A stretch of DNA of 64,000 nucleotides, taken from NCBI GenBank assembly GCA_005765155.1, contig VCCP01000001.1, forward strand, positions 7,130,001 to 7,194,000. Reading direction: 5' to 3'. Below, piece after piece: positions 38,484 through 49,535 of this stretch. This stretch comes from Zelopaecilomyces penicillatus (taxonomy: Eukaryota; Ascomycota; Sordariomycetes; Hypocreales; Pseudodiploosporaceae). How positions within the stretch are numbered: the first letter of the stretch is position 1; each line of letters starts with the position of its first letter. Position numbers and translations under genes: made by a program. The notes beneath the pieces are model-generated. The model ran no database searches. It was not told the origin of the DNA and saw nothing but the letters and a program-made list of their open reading frames with translations.

Positions 38484-39263
38484 CTACTCGCTTACATTGC
38501 CTTCAGACCCTGAAACGCTAGAGTCCTCACACACATCTTCCTCTGGATCAGACTGACTGTCCTCATTCGACTCACTCGACGTTGCACACTCAGAGTCAAA
38601 GTCATCGTCAAACGCATCGTCAAGCTCTTCATCGACAGGAAGCCTCCTCCGCCATTGCGCACACGCAACTCCGATCCTGTTCTTCGGATTCCCATCCCAC
38701 TCTACGCTCAACCCAGCCCTTCTCAGAGACCTGACAATCACCTCTCCAATCGCTTGGTTCTTCTTATCCGATTTTGTAAACGACCCAAACGCCAGCTTCA
38801 GACCCGAGCCTGACACGACACTCTCCGTGTCCTGCTGATGAAAAAAGACATAACCTCTGACATCATCGTCAGCATCGTCCTGCAGCTCCCCAACGCCACA
38901 GGTTTGGCAACAGGTATAGTTCATTCTCGCGAGGATCTTGTGATTGCGTTCCAAGGAACGAAACGCTGTTTCCAGCTTGTGAGATATAGTTGGCTGAAGA
39001 GGCCATGTTGACTCTTCTGCCAGCTGGGCTTCCCATCTAGTAGCAGTGGCCTGGCGTATTTTCTGCTTGAATTCTTTGTACTGTGGAATTTTTTCATTGT
39101 CTGTAACTGAATCCGTCATTGCAGCGATGATTTCATCGGGTGTGTAGAAGCCAGAGCCAACCCGCCAGTTGATCGCTTCTAGGATTTGCTCCTCAAGCTG
39201 CTCTCTTGAACTAGCCATCGAGTGAAATGGCGGCCAAGTTAGATGCTGAAATTCATGGCTCAT
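38484..39263 (-). CDS. DUF6891-like hypothetical protein with acidic C-terminus
   Basis: Single exon, 259 aa from the first ATG; a second in-frame ATG at 39218 (before ASSREQLEEQ) may be the real start. Features: a helical N-terminal part; a CxxC (CCQTCG) near residue 119; the block GYVFFHQQDTES (about residues 136-147) followed by LKLAFGSF; then a conserved-looking basic segment ending in RRAGLSVEWDGNPKNRI. The last 50 residues are Asp/Glu/Ser-rich low complexity. The YVFFHQQDTE block recalls the DUF6891 family, whose function is unknown; this naming is from recall and is moderate in certainty. There is no sign of involvement in secondary metabolism. Confidence 0.75.
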   Translation of the reverse strand: MSHEFQHLTWPPFHSMASSREQLEEQILEAINWRVGSGFYTPDEIIAAMTDSVTDNEKIPQYKEFKQKIRQATATRWEAQLAEESTWPLQPTISHKLETAFRSLERNHKILARMNYTCCQTCGVGELQDDADDDVRGYVFFHQQDTESVVSGSGLKLAFGSFTKSDKKNQAIGEVIVRSLRRAGLSVEWDGNPKNRIGVACAQWRRRLPVDEELDDAFDDDFDSECATSSESNEDSQSDPEEDVCEDSSVSGSEGNVSE

Positions 39264-40002
39264 GATGTGAGCAATCTAGCATTGATTTCATCAGGAAGAG
39301 TCGCTTTAAATCATGTAACCTGACGTTCCCAAACTGCGTTGCCATGTTGGGCGGACTGTTGCCTGGAATTAGCGTCATCGCAGCAAAACGCCTCACCATA
39401 CATTGTTGGATTATACGTGCATGGTACTATTGAGAGGCGGTCGGGAGTCTCACCTGTAAAAATTATTTATCCATTTCTTTGATCTTAAGCTTTTAACTAC
39501 ATATAGCTCATCAGGCCGCGGCTTGAAATGTCTTGTAGCTATGTATTAAAGCCTGATTCCATAACACGCGACGCTCTTCTACTCTATGAAAACGCTACAA
39601 CCATAGAGAGCGTAGATTATCTATTTAAATGAACATTGTCGCCAATCAATCGTAGCATTGTAACATATCCACATCCAAGGAAGCTGCAGACATGGCTCAA
39701 AGCAAGGCAACCAGGTTTGCCTCTGCTGCTCGGCTGTTGAAGTCATCATGTCAGTTTGAGTGGGTAATAGACCAAGATACGTGCTTGAGTGTGCATTTAT
39801 AATTAAATTTGAAGTCTTAAATGGTTGCGCTAAATACAAAATGACCCTATCTGTTGACCTAAAAATGTGCCTTCTCTTTCCCGATATTGAACACTGGATA
39901 TTCTGACGTCGCTCTTGACTGCCAAGTGTGTTATATCTTCTCGTTACAACCCTGAGAAGGTTACAAGTTCCTCTTCAAAGCTATGCAATGCATCTATCTA
40001 CT
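39264..40002. other. Intergenic region
   Basis: AT-rich spacer between the start of the DUF6891-like gene and the 3' end of the terpene cyclase gene. No open frame with coding character and no obvious repeats. Confidence 0.5.
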
Positions 40003-41073
40003 CTATTCGAACCCAATCAACTTCCCCATGACTCCTTCAATCAAGTTAGAAGGACCACAATCCGACAAACCATCAGCTGCAGTCCAAGTCCCTCCATAGA
40101 GAAGGTTGTAGCATTCATTTGCCTGGGGAATAGCTAGCTCAGATAGCCGGTAACGCGGAGACGCAAGATGCCAAAATATGTAGCCAGATATAAACTGATT
40201 GACGTCGCGCATCATCTGCGGCTCGTCGGCGAGAATGGCATTCATTTCTTTGATCTGGGCCAAGAGATTCTTACATAGATGTCGGACTGTGGCAAGCGCT
40301 GACATGTTATGTGTGTGGGCGTATGTGCAAACAAAAGTGAAGAGCTCTTCATCTCTAGCCTCTTTGTAGAATGACATGAGATCGTTCAAGTTGCCAATGT
40401 ATTCCATCAAGGTAGGCACAACGGGGAGATAGATTTTGAGGAAGTCGGCTTCTGGGTAGCGATCCTCGGGGAATGCAAAAAGGGAGTAAGTTTCCAGTAT
40501 ACCGGTCTTTTGTCGCAAGTAGGCAGGAAATGTTGCTGCTTTGGATGAGAGAGGGAATCCGGTTTCAATAGCAAAACCAGAAGAATAGTCGACGATATCC
40601 TTGATCATCATGTTTCCGCTATACCATCCAAATACCTTTGAGGCTGAGCGCATCCATTCTGACAGTACTTGAAGTACCTTGTGGTCCTGTACCTGGCCGA
40701 AGAAGAGATTGGAATTAAATGTCTTGAGGTCGTCCCCCATTTCATGCCATCCATCGTCAACAATGATGCAGTAAAATGTGTAAAGGGAGATGGAGATCTG
40801 GACATCTTTCGAGAGAAAAGGATAGAAGGTGACTGCTGATACCACACTTGTTTTGATGGCTAGGGCGAACTTTTCTATAAATTCCGGTGCAAAGTCATTT
40901 GTTCGTAGGGAATGGAGCGCGCCTGCATGGACTGTAGCAAGGCGGGACCGATGTGGATGTGGGATTTTGAAAGAGATGTCTTTGAGAAAGGTGTTGATGA
41001 TATCGGTGACTTCAGCTTTGAGGATAACACCATCATCCTGTAGGATTTCTGTGTAGAGGTTTGTGAAACTCAT
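40003..41073 (-). CDS. TRI5-family (trichodiene synthase-like) sesquiterpene cyclase
   Basis: Single exon, 356 aa. The open frame continues upstream to 41190, but ATG 41073 is its first ATG and gives a length near trichodiene synthase. Metal-binding motif 1 is DDGWHE (D106, D107), where trichodiene synthase has DDSKD. The NSE motif is NDLMSFYKE (N230, S234, E238), and the C-terminal basic pair is SPRYRLSE (R307, Y308). These positions and spacing are typical of the class I TRI5 group, which cyclizes farnesyl diphosphate in the cytosol after Mg-dependent ionization. The protein is clearly diverged from trichodiene synthase itself, so the product is unlikely to be assumed trichodiene. It is divergent from the mpaB-like oxygenase gene across a 2.3-kb shared upstream region, which suggests a common pathway. 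Confidence 0.9.
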   Translation of the reverse strand: MSFTNLYTEILQDDGVILKAEVTDIINTFLKDISFKIPHPHRSRLATVHAGALHSLRTNDFAPEFIEKFALAIKTSVVSAVTFYPFLSKDVQISISLYTFYCIIVDDGWHEMGDDLKTFNSNLFFGQVQDHKVLQVLSEWMRSASKVFGWYSGNMMIKDIVDYSSGFAIETGFPLSSKAATFPAYLRQKTGILETYSLFAFPEDRYPEADFLKIYLPVVPTLMEYIGNLNDLMSFYKEARDEELFTFVCTYAHTHNMSALATVRHLCKNLLAQIKEMNAILADEPQMMRDVNQFISGYIFWHLASPRYRLSELAIPQANECYNLLYGGTWTAADGLSDCGPSNLIEGVMGKLIGFE

Positions 41074-43373
41074 GACTGTGTTAACGAGGAGATGAAAAAG
41101 TGAATATTGCTGAGGGACTTCTTGCGCTAGTTGTTCGGTGTCAGTTGTGGCATCACAGCAAATGTATTTATACAAAAGTTCAGAGCCCAACTATCGTAAC
41201 CCTCATAGCTGATCCACCCCGTCGAATGTGTGACCAAAAAAACAACTGATGCGCCGCAACGCCAAGATTGTGTCTCCTTATGGAACGTGCACCATATTAC
41301 CATGCCTTGAATAAATACTGTGCTTGGAGATTGTACAGACTTGTACCTGTTACGCGACATGTTCTTGTAATAGAGGCGTCTAGATTTTCCCAATTTTCTT
41401 GCAAGACTGGAACAGACTCCAATTCTGGGGCTTTCTGGGGCTTGTCAGTCTCTCAATATGGCCATGTGCCCACAATTCGCGATAAGACACAAGGCAATTG
41501 GGATCTCACCAGCTGAATGATGGTGACGGCCGCCAAGTGGGTAACGACGGCAACACGGCAGAAGATACTTTGCCACTCACATGTGTGCTTACGGTTCGAT
41601 CGATCTCAATAACACTACTAAGGATCAGACTTCTGCCTATTGTATCCTAGAAAAATGTGCACCATAGCCAAGCCAAACGATGTTTTATCAAGGACACATG
41701 AATTTTGAACAATACAGGTTGTTTAATCTTGAAAACTAACGACACCAACATATTCTTGACCATTTCGGCCGGTACCAGTGGGGTAATTTCCCCTCCCGGT
41801 TGGACGGCCGCCATGTGGGCAACACGGCCGCAATGTGGGCCGAAAATTGGGGCCATCACGGGCCGCAATGTGGGCAACGGCAAACTACAACGACCCCGAC
41901 CACGATTTGCCGGCATTGATGATACCCAAGGTTCAGTGGCAAAACCGGAATGTCTCTGGATGATATCGGCACAAGGCTAATGCACGCCCAAACGCTTATA
42001 GGGCAGGCGAAGGGCCCGGTCCGAGGTTGGCCCTTTGAAAACTCTCCGGGACCTGCACCCTGTGGTTGGGCATGCCCCGTGCCGGGATGTGGCCGCCGGT
42101 TACAGTAGTGAAGTAAAGGCCGATTGCCAGTAAGGAAGTGTTCGGAGTTTCGCGAGATCATTGTGACGGCTGTACATGTTAAAAAGCGCCTATGAAGAAA
42201 GGAAATCCGCCAGCTCCGCTCCGTAAAAGCAAATCCCAGAAACTCCACTCCATAATCCGCACTTCGTTACGCCCCGTGGCCTTGCTTGCTTGACTATTGG
42301 TCAAATTTACGATCAAACTAACCAAAACGGATAGATATCGGCTTTGGAATGGATGAAAGGTGACGAATGGAATGAAACATGGCTCTAGTTTGTTGAGCTG
42401 GTGTTATCATAGTCTCAAGACTAGTAGCAGTATCCCAAACCCCTTTGAAGATTATTATATCAGGCAAACATAGAAGATGCTGCATCTGGCTAAAGAAAAG
42501 AAAGAGTTTCTTTTGCATTTAGGCTATTGAAAGTGGGTTACTTCCGATGCCAAAGAATCGAGCTAGACGCTAATCACTCCCGCCGCGCTTTGTCTACTCT
42601 GCCAGGTTTATTTATTGCGGCCCAGCAACCACACCACTGGTATCTCGTCAAGAATATCCGCTAACATCTTTGCATGAACTGGGCCCTGAGTTGCAGCACC
42701 ATGTGGTCCCCTATTCCAAGATTTGTGTCGTATTCCCCACCTTACATGGCCTATTTACCCCGCTGATCGGACAGTTCATCACATTGTTGAGAAGCTTACA
42801 TAGTACGTCGGTCTTGAAGCACAGACTTGTATGCTTTCTGGCAATGTACATCCCTTTTTGCTTCTTCAGATAGGTTTGTGAATGTATCCAACATGTCAAG
42901 TGTCTTTCATATGACTCAAATATACATCTCTCACAAACGCACTCCCTCTTCCCGGATTTCTGAAGTAACCAATGAACCCCTACCTCAGATCTTGCCGCCT
43001 CCTTGTACCGCTAATAAAGTGATGCAAAACTGGGCCCAGCACTGTCTCTCTTCATCCCAAACCTATCCACTTTTGCGAAAACAAGTATTTGTCCTGGCTA
43101 CCTTGAGAGATCAAGTATCCTGAACAGGTATTCCTAACTATGGGTGTAACCTGAACGCCACGCGCCACCTCTATCTATCACAAGTGGCTGCTTATGCCGT
43201 GTCTTGGAAATTCCTATGTACAGCTTTGTATTGATACATCCCAGGCCTTTACACATATAGTCTCACCCTGGACTTGTGAATCCATCTATATAATCACCTC
43301 CATACCTAACCAATCCCCCTTCTCACAAGTTCTTCTTATACTTCATCGTTCCGATTACTTCTTTCCAACGATA
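41074..43373. promoter_or_regulatory. Divergent intergenic region between terpene cyclase and mpaB-like gene
   Basis: 2.3 kb between two genes transcribed away from each other, so it should hold both promoters. A GC-rich block at about 41760-41890 carries the direct repeat listed separately, in contrast with AT-rich surroundings. No gene is supported; the open frames across the GC-rich block lack family features. The mpaB-like side shows pyrimidine-rich sequence just before its ATG. Confidence 0.5.
41806..41875 (+). repeat. Three copies of a 15-bp GC-rich direct repeat
   Basis: GGCCGCMATGTGGGC occurs at 41806-41820, 41826-41840 and 41861-41875 (spacing 20 and 35 bp). Copy 1 has C at the seventh position and the others have A; copies 1 and 3 are followed by AAC. 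A diverged fourth copy, GGCCGCCAAGTGGGT, is at 41528-41542. The repeat contains palindromic CGGCCG, of the kind bound by fungal zinc-cluster proteins, and lies 0.45-0.8 kb upstream of the terpene cyclase start. It could be a regulatory array or the remnant of a GC-rich repeat element. Confidence 0.7.
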
Positions 43374-44898
43374 ATGGTAATCGTCACATCGCCCGCCATG
43401 ATTGAGACGGCCAAGCTCTTTGACATGCTAGCCTATGGCTCCTACATGCCGCTTCTTGCGGCGGCTGTGGGTTGCTATGCTTTGTTATGTGCATCACTGA
43501 GATTCCGCAGAATCAACAAGATGCAATCTCGTTTGGGATACACCGACCGTGCATCTCTATCGCAGATGTCTAACAAGGACTCCCGAGAGATTGTTGAACA
43601 GATCACTCAATACGAATTCCCGTTCTTCTATGATATGTCATTGCGGTTCGGCATCTTCAGGGTAAAGTCCACCAATCTTGTTTTCTTTGGAATTGTTGAT
43701 ATTATGAGCGAGACTGACATGAATTCTTGCTTCTTAGACTTTTGCAATAGATAACATTGGGAGCCTTGTATATGATGTCGGCGATTTGGCGAAGCCTGAT
43801 CAAGCTGCTAAACGGTATGTATAACACGGATGGCAGGTCACCGCCCGCGATTGTAGCTAACACACTTCATAGATATGACGACAGTCAGCTTCTTTATGTC
43901 TGGTAAGTATCGTCACTGCTACCCGTTAGTCACATATATTAACACTCACCCAGCTGGACAAAATTCCCAATTGGATCCAAGCTCCTGGCTGAGAGCATCG
44001 CACGAACAAATTATTTACATGCTCCGTACATAAAGGCCGGGAAGATTCGCAATGAGGACATGCTTTACGTTCTACACCAGTCGTTGGCTGCCCCTATCCG
44101 TTTTATGCGTCTTTTTGAGTGGAGATCAATGACTGATATGGAAGTTGCTGCGCTTGGCACTTACTGGAGATATATCGGCGACATGATGGAAGTCGATTAT
44201 AAAGCTGAACTAAAGAAAGATCAGTGGACTGATGGCATTGACTTCATCAATGATCTTGACGAGTGGTCATATCACTACGAAAACAAACACATGGTCCCTT
44301 CGCCGAAGTTGGCTGAACTTGGAGATGGCTTGATTATTTTCCTTCTCTCTGCCTATCCCAAATTTATGCGCTCTACAATTCGAAAATGTTTCATGGTTCT
44401 TTTGGGCGATAGAATGCGGCACAGTTTCAGGTAAGTATTGAAATCTGTCATCTTCAAATGAGAAACGTTTTCTAACATGCCTGCAGCTATCCTGAGCCTG
44501 GTGTAATGGAATGCGCGTTCGTTTATAGCTTCCTATTTGTCAGGAAGTTGTACTTACGGTACCTCGCCTTGCCAAGGTGGACGCCCTATGAGTATATGTC
44601 TGATCCAGATCCCAAGACTGGCCGTATGTATCAGTATACCTGGCTGAAAGAACCTTGGTACGCCCGTGTGACATTCTGGGTCCGTTGGGGACCTGAAGCT
44701 TTGTTTCGTCGGGCATGTGGCCTCATGAATCCTGGTGATGGCTTTGAAGACATGAAACCCCAAGGATTTGTAATTGGAGACTTGGGACCCAGAAGAAAGA
44801 TGGGCAAAGGCCTTGATGAGACCGCGCGGCTAGCAGAGATTGCAAACTCAAAGGCATCACTGAACAAATGCCCTTTCTCATCGTTGACTAAATCTTGA
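43374..44898 (+). CDS. mpaB-like ER-bound oxygenase (rubber-oxygenase fold, DUF2236)
   Basis: Five exons: join(43374..43661, 43738..43814, 43873..43902, 43954..44430, 44487..44898); 427 aa, all junctions in frame. Donors are GTAAAG, GTATGT, GTAAGT and GTAAGT. An N-terminal membrane anchor lies at about residues 20-42. The conserved family segments follow: FGIFRTFAIDNIG, NYLHAPYIKAGKIRNEDMLY and FEWRSMTDMEVAALGTYWRY. In mycophenolic acid biosynthesis, MpaB cleaves the farnesyl side chain at the ER membrane, and the wider family includes heme-dependent latex oxygenases. Here the neighbour is a sesquiterpene cyclase transcribed divergently, so oxidative cleavage of a terpenoid is a sensible inference. 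The ATG at 43374 was chosen because upstream sequence in frame has no anchor-like or conserved part; ATG 43398 is an alternative. Confidence 0.88.
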
Positions 44899-45167
44899 GG
44901 CGAGGGCTCTCGTGGTATCAGTAGCAGCAAAAAAGCTTGTCGAGGATTGAAAAGGGGAGGAGAAACACTTGATGGTTAGGGTAGAAGAAGCTTGACTTCT
45001 TTTAAAGTTCATTTAATAAATTGGGTCAACTGATTGATAATATCCGTACATACGCCTCATACTCCGGTTTATCCCATTCATTACAATTCATAATAAGATG
45101 TATCCCTGAGAGTCTTGAAAGTTCTTCAGACCTTGTCAGACCCATCTGAAATTCGAAATGTCGTCCA

Positions 45168-46779
45168 TTACTTGTACTGAGGCAGGTCGGAAAAGCTCAT
45201 GTTGACTTCGTATTTAATCACGATGACATCTTCTACACGAGATGCCGCATCGCCCTTGTTTTTGACATCACCAAACGTTGTGTTGCTCAAGATCACGGTG
45301 TTGGCCCCTTCTCCCTGCCCATAGATGTGTGTCGGTTCCACAGTAGTATCAAGAGTCTCCGCCAATATCATTGTAGATTCTCCAGGATGTCGATGAAAAG
45401 ATTTCCGCATGTGGCCGATTTCGAATCCTTGGCTGGATTGATGGTTGTCGGACAGCTCTTGCGAACTGAAATTGCGAGTGCACCACCCATTGAAAAGAGT
45501 AAGAATGGGTCGAAAAACAGGCAAGCAGCCTTTTTTCATGGAACGCAAATGAAGTTAGCAACGCATTATTGTGGGCCATCCCATTTATGTCTGCGTACTC
45601 ACATGATATAAGACTCAGGTGAATCTCCACAGACGACCAAATAGTTGGAGGAGTTGAATAGTACATGACCTCAATCCCCGTTATCTTTCCGTATTTCTGC
45701 GAAACGTGGATCATGATTGTTGAGGCAATGCAGACCCTGAAGACAATCGAATATTAGGTGTCTGTCAGCTTGGTTCTCTAAGTCAATGAAATATAAGAGA
45801 GCACATACACAAAGCCAAACATGAACATTAGTCCTATAGCGAACTTCTGCCCGAGCGGAAGATTCAGACGCCCGATTTGTGCTGGATCAGAATTCGCGTT
45901 AGCGGTCGGTTGTCCTCAGATTCTCCAAGCGATAGAAAAGGTGTTCGTACATGCTGGCAAGGCCATGAGCGCGACATCGATAACGAGTTGGGCGGCGACT
46001 GATCCAACAAAGAATTGGCCAGGGTTTACAAAGCAGTGCCCATCAATGGACTTATTCCACATGTAGTTGATTGGCCAGCATTGGAACATGGCGAGGAAGA
46101 CCTAGTATTAGGTCATGCAATTAATATCAAAGCACAAGTTGTACGCAAAATGGATAGGCTTAACAGAAACAGCTCACCCTTGCTAGGATCCATATGAAAA
46201 CGGTGACTGTCAAGACGATGACAACGATTCTCGCTCCGTCAATGTACTGGAAGAGCCGCCAGTATAGAGCAAGAAGAGATAGCTGAGTAGCACCAATGGC
46301 CGCCGTATATCCATGTTCTCCAATAAATGCCGTGAAATTATAATTATAGGCCGCCTGTTCTGGTGTTGTATTGAGGTCTCTGAGGCATCGTCCAAGACCA
46401 AGTTTTAGAGCTAAGGGGGTCAAATCAGAGTGTCAGTTGGGAACGCATGCCAAAGAATTGCTCGATGGTTGAGAATCGGCCCAACGCACCCCATATGTAA
46501 CTCGCATCTTCGAGTAAAACGTTAAACTATCACGCAAAACACTCATATCAGCACATGTGATGATTGACGACCTTTTGAGCAATTGATGGGAAAGCATACA
46601 AGCGCCAAGAGAGCGAGCCAGTCGTCCCACCAAAGATTGACCTTTTTTATCCGTCGAGCATAGAACCGGAGACCAACGAGCACGGTCGCAGGTACGAGAG
46701 GGATCACGATGCTCAGGAGCATATCATTGTGACGGGGCGGACCCGTACATGTCCCCTCGCTTGGCGCCGTCGCGTTCAT
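45168..46779 (-). CDS. Fungal rhodopsin-like seven-transmembrane protein
   Basis: Seven exons: complement(join(45168..45529, 45603..45736, 45809..45881, 45951..46101, 46178..46410, 46490..46526, 46600..46779)); 389 aa in frame. The family's opening pattern is present: TM1 followed by VNLWWDDWLALLAL, then LKLGLGRCLRDL, a TM ending SLLALYWRLF, FQCWPINYMWN with GHCFV, then DVALMALPASQIGRLNLPLGQKFAIGLMF. The C-terminal tail of about 115 residues is hydrophilic. These proteins form the large fungal rhodopsin-like family (PF20684-type), related to PTH11-like receptors, and lie in the plasma membrane or endomembranes; most have no known ligand. The 37-nt exon 2 and the last acceptor (A-rich, no good pyrimidine tract) are the least certain parts of the model. 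It is convergent with the mpaB-like gene 269 bp away. Confidence 0.83.
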
Positions 46780-48059
46780 GCTAGGCTTGTCGAGCCCTCC
46801 GCCAAGCTCTCCACCTGTTCGTGTGCATTCGAGTGATGAAGAATCGCAAACCGCGCAGGAGATTTCGAGGCAAATGCCATCATATCATATCTGGGTTCAG
46901 GTCTATGGTTATACTAGGTACATACAGAAATCGGCTCAATGCTGTGCCACATCGCCGCGTTTACTAGCATCCTGTTGGGTTAGACCCAGCACAGTTCTCC
47001 GTACAGTATGAAAGGGTGTTGGAAACAACAAAACACGCCGTGATCGCGCAGGATCATATAGTGTACAGCCAATGAGAGCCCGGAGAAACTTGAACTTGGG
47101 GAAGTCGTACAAGGATGATGTGATATCGCATGATCGGATCTTTCAGTCCGGCTTCTGTGGTAGTGGCTATTTATGACCGCTGACCATGGACGAACATAAT
47201 GGTAGGTACTAATCAAGATGTTACATGATCTATTATATGAATAACACGGAAAAGTACTAGAATAGTGTAGTCAAGATTTGATTACAGCAGCAAGCCGATA
47301 GTGGTATAAATGTTATAAATCGTATCTATGACTGTTCATCCATGCCATTTATTTTGCTTCTTACAGCCAATTCTAGCCAGCCAGTTAAAATGTAGAGGTC
47401 GACACCAACAGAGAAGTTAATTGCCAGCCTTGACAATGCAACTGCCGGGCCGTGTGAGGGAACCAGATCTCATAGCGCGTGCGGTTGCGGCACAGTCGAT
47501 GGGTCCAGATTCACTCACGCAATCTACCGTCCAAGGGGTCCCAGAGATAGAGACTAGCCCCTTGAGTCTTTTCCTACTTCTGGCTAGACTGGGCTCTCGG
47601 GACCGAGCCGCCACCGAAAGTTCATGGGAATGCTTGGCAAGCCAATCAGGATACCTGTTGACGCGAACCTAGTTGATGTTTGTCTTGTAAGTTGCAACCA
47701 CTACGCCGTACTTGGGAAGCTTTGGAGATCTTAGCTGGGGCAAGAGAGCAGCATGCTGTTGTCTTTGTTGAATCGTTGTTGCATCCATCTACGACGTGGT
47801 AATTACTCTCTTCTGCGGCACTGAATAATCTGAGAGCGATGGCACGCAGTTCAATTTTCATGCAATGAATGCCTACCTTGATACGTAATTGCTTTGAAGC
47901 TCATGCAGTGCCTGACGATGACAACATTATCCCGAAAAAGGCATGTTTACTATCTAGCAGGTCGACTGTGTAGCAGTCTCTCAACGCATAAAAAATGCGG
48001 CTTTGCCTCAGATCTATTCTAATTGTGTTCATTGACGAATGAGCAAACGGTACCCATAC
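46780..48059. other. Intergenic region
   Basis: About 1.3 kb upstream of the rhodopsin-like gene and downstream of the amidohydrolase. Short open frames only (under 85 codons) with no recognisable features. Confidence 0.5.
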
Positions 48060-49535
48060 TCAATCTATCACATGGGATGAACTTAACACGCCCTGTTTCC
48101 AAACTCCTCGAAGATTCAAAGAGTCATCAATGTTCTGCATTGGATTGCCTTCCACCAGAACCAAATCCGCCCTGAAACCTTCGGCTATGCGACCCCTTTT
48201 CGCCAGTCGAAGCCTCTTTGAGACAAGAGATGTGGCAGAGGTGAGTGCCTCTGTCGGCGTGAAGCCACACCGAGATACCAGCAGCGCCATTTCATGGTGC
48301 ACAGAGGCGCCAAACGCAAGTCCTGCTGTGGCTCCGGTAGCATCCGTTCCTCTGGACGAAGGTTAGCTACGAACAACGAATTTATACATTTCAAGTCTAA
48401 ATGAAGTAACAGATAGTCTTGTAAAAGAGCGAGAAGAGTGTTCAAGACTTACACAATAATATCTATCCCTGCAGCCTTCATCATCCGAACACTCTCGTAC
48501 GCATATTCGACGCGAGCTTCATCATTGGCAAGGCTCATGCACTTGCACATTGTCCCCTTATGTTCTGCCATGAGGAATCGTGCGACTCGCGGGTCCTTTA
48601 TGAAATTCTCTGCGTCTTCTTTGCCTTCTTTTGTAAAACTTGCGCAGCACGCAAGGGTCGGATTGCAATGTCTGTCGGTGATGAGTTGAGGTGAGCTTCT
48701 GCATTCTAGAACAACCAGTAGAACTTGATACTCACGCATTGTTAAGCTTGTACGCATCAATGAGCTCCTGCGTAGGAGGCTTATCAATAATTGTGTGTGC
48801 TGTACCATCAATGCCGCAGTGTAAAATGTCAATAGCCCCTTGCAAGCTAAAGGCATGCGCGACAACGAGTAAATTGCGATCATGCGCCACTTTCACAATG
48901 TAGGTTTGGAGTTCCAACGAAGGCACCACAGGCTTGACCACGAGTCCATTCCCATCCTCGTGAAACGTTTTAATGTAATCGGCGTCCTTGACTCGGTCTT
49001 CGATCCATTCGTCTACGTCTTTTTCGTTTTGTAGCTGTGGCCATGAAGCGATCATAGCCCGCGACTATTACATACCATCAGCTCAGTATTTTACCAGGGA
49101 AAAAGCAATTGCCTCAACTACCTCCTCCGGGCTGGCAATCAGTTGAACAGCTGGTATGGGCCATCCATCAGGAATGACAGCTCCTCGGCTCGCGGTTCTG
49201 AAATCGGCGCAGTTGGCATCATTCGCTGCTAGCTCTCGCAGTTTCGGGTGATAATCCGGGTCGCTAGTCATGTCGCAGACAGTCGTCACACCAAACTTTA
49301 AAGATTGTGTAAGTGCTTCTACTATGCCGAAGTGAGCGTGGATGTGTCCGTCAATCAAGCCGGGAATTAGGGTATGGCCCGGTTTGGAGATGACCACGGT
49401 CGAATCATTTGGGCAATCGAGAGACTCGGGGGACACCCGTACGATCTTGCCGTTTTCCACCAATACGCTGCCATTTGGGATTTCGGTTTCGCCATCAAAG
49501 ATCCGTACATCTTTGAAGAGAAGAGAGGACGTCAT
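48060..49535 (-). CDS. Metal-dependent amidohydrolase (imidazolonepropionase/prolidase-like)
   Basis: Four exons: complement(join(48060..48351, 48453..48671, 48736..49064, 49122..49535)); 417 aa in frame. The start ATG has a strong context (CTACCATGA). Amidohydrolase-superfamily landmarks: PGLIDGHIHAH (H64 and H66 as metal ligands); DADYIKTFHED (candidate carbamylated Lys); LLVVAHAFS; GTAHT; and IIVGTDATGA (catalytic Asp). A typical ADLVLVEGNPMQNI end follows. These enzymes hydrolyse amide, lactam or ester bonds on cyclic or peptide-like substrates using one or two metal ions in a TIM barrel. The first donor is GTAGTT; a nearer GTAAAA would leave a 30-nt intron. A role in processing, recycling or detoxifying a nearby metabolite is possible, but the family is also widespread in general metabolism. 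Confidence 0.87.

Noticed and set aside
41074..41190. Upstream extension of the terpene cyclase frame
   Set aside because: It starts at a TTG; ATG 41073 is the first ATG and gives a family-typical length.
41856..42248. 130-codon minus-strand open frame over the GC-rich block
   Set aside because: It starts with GTG, overlaps the direct repeats and reads as low-quality sequence; better explained as GC-rich noncoding DNA.
49081..49121. Use of the GTAAAA donor (49096) for the first amidohydrolase intron
   Set aside because: It leaves a 30-nt intron, below the workable fungal size; GTAGTT at 49121 gives 57 nt and a better protein alignment.
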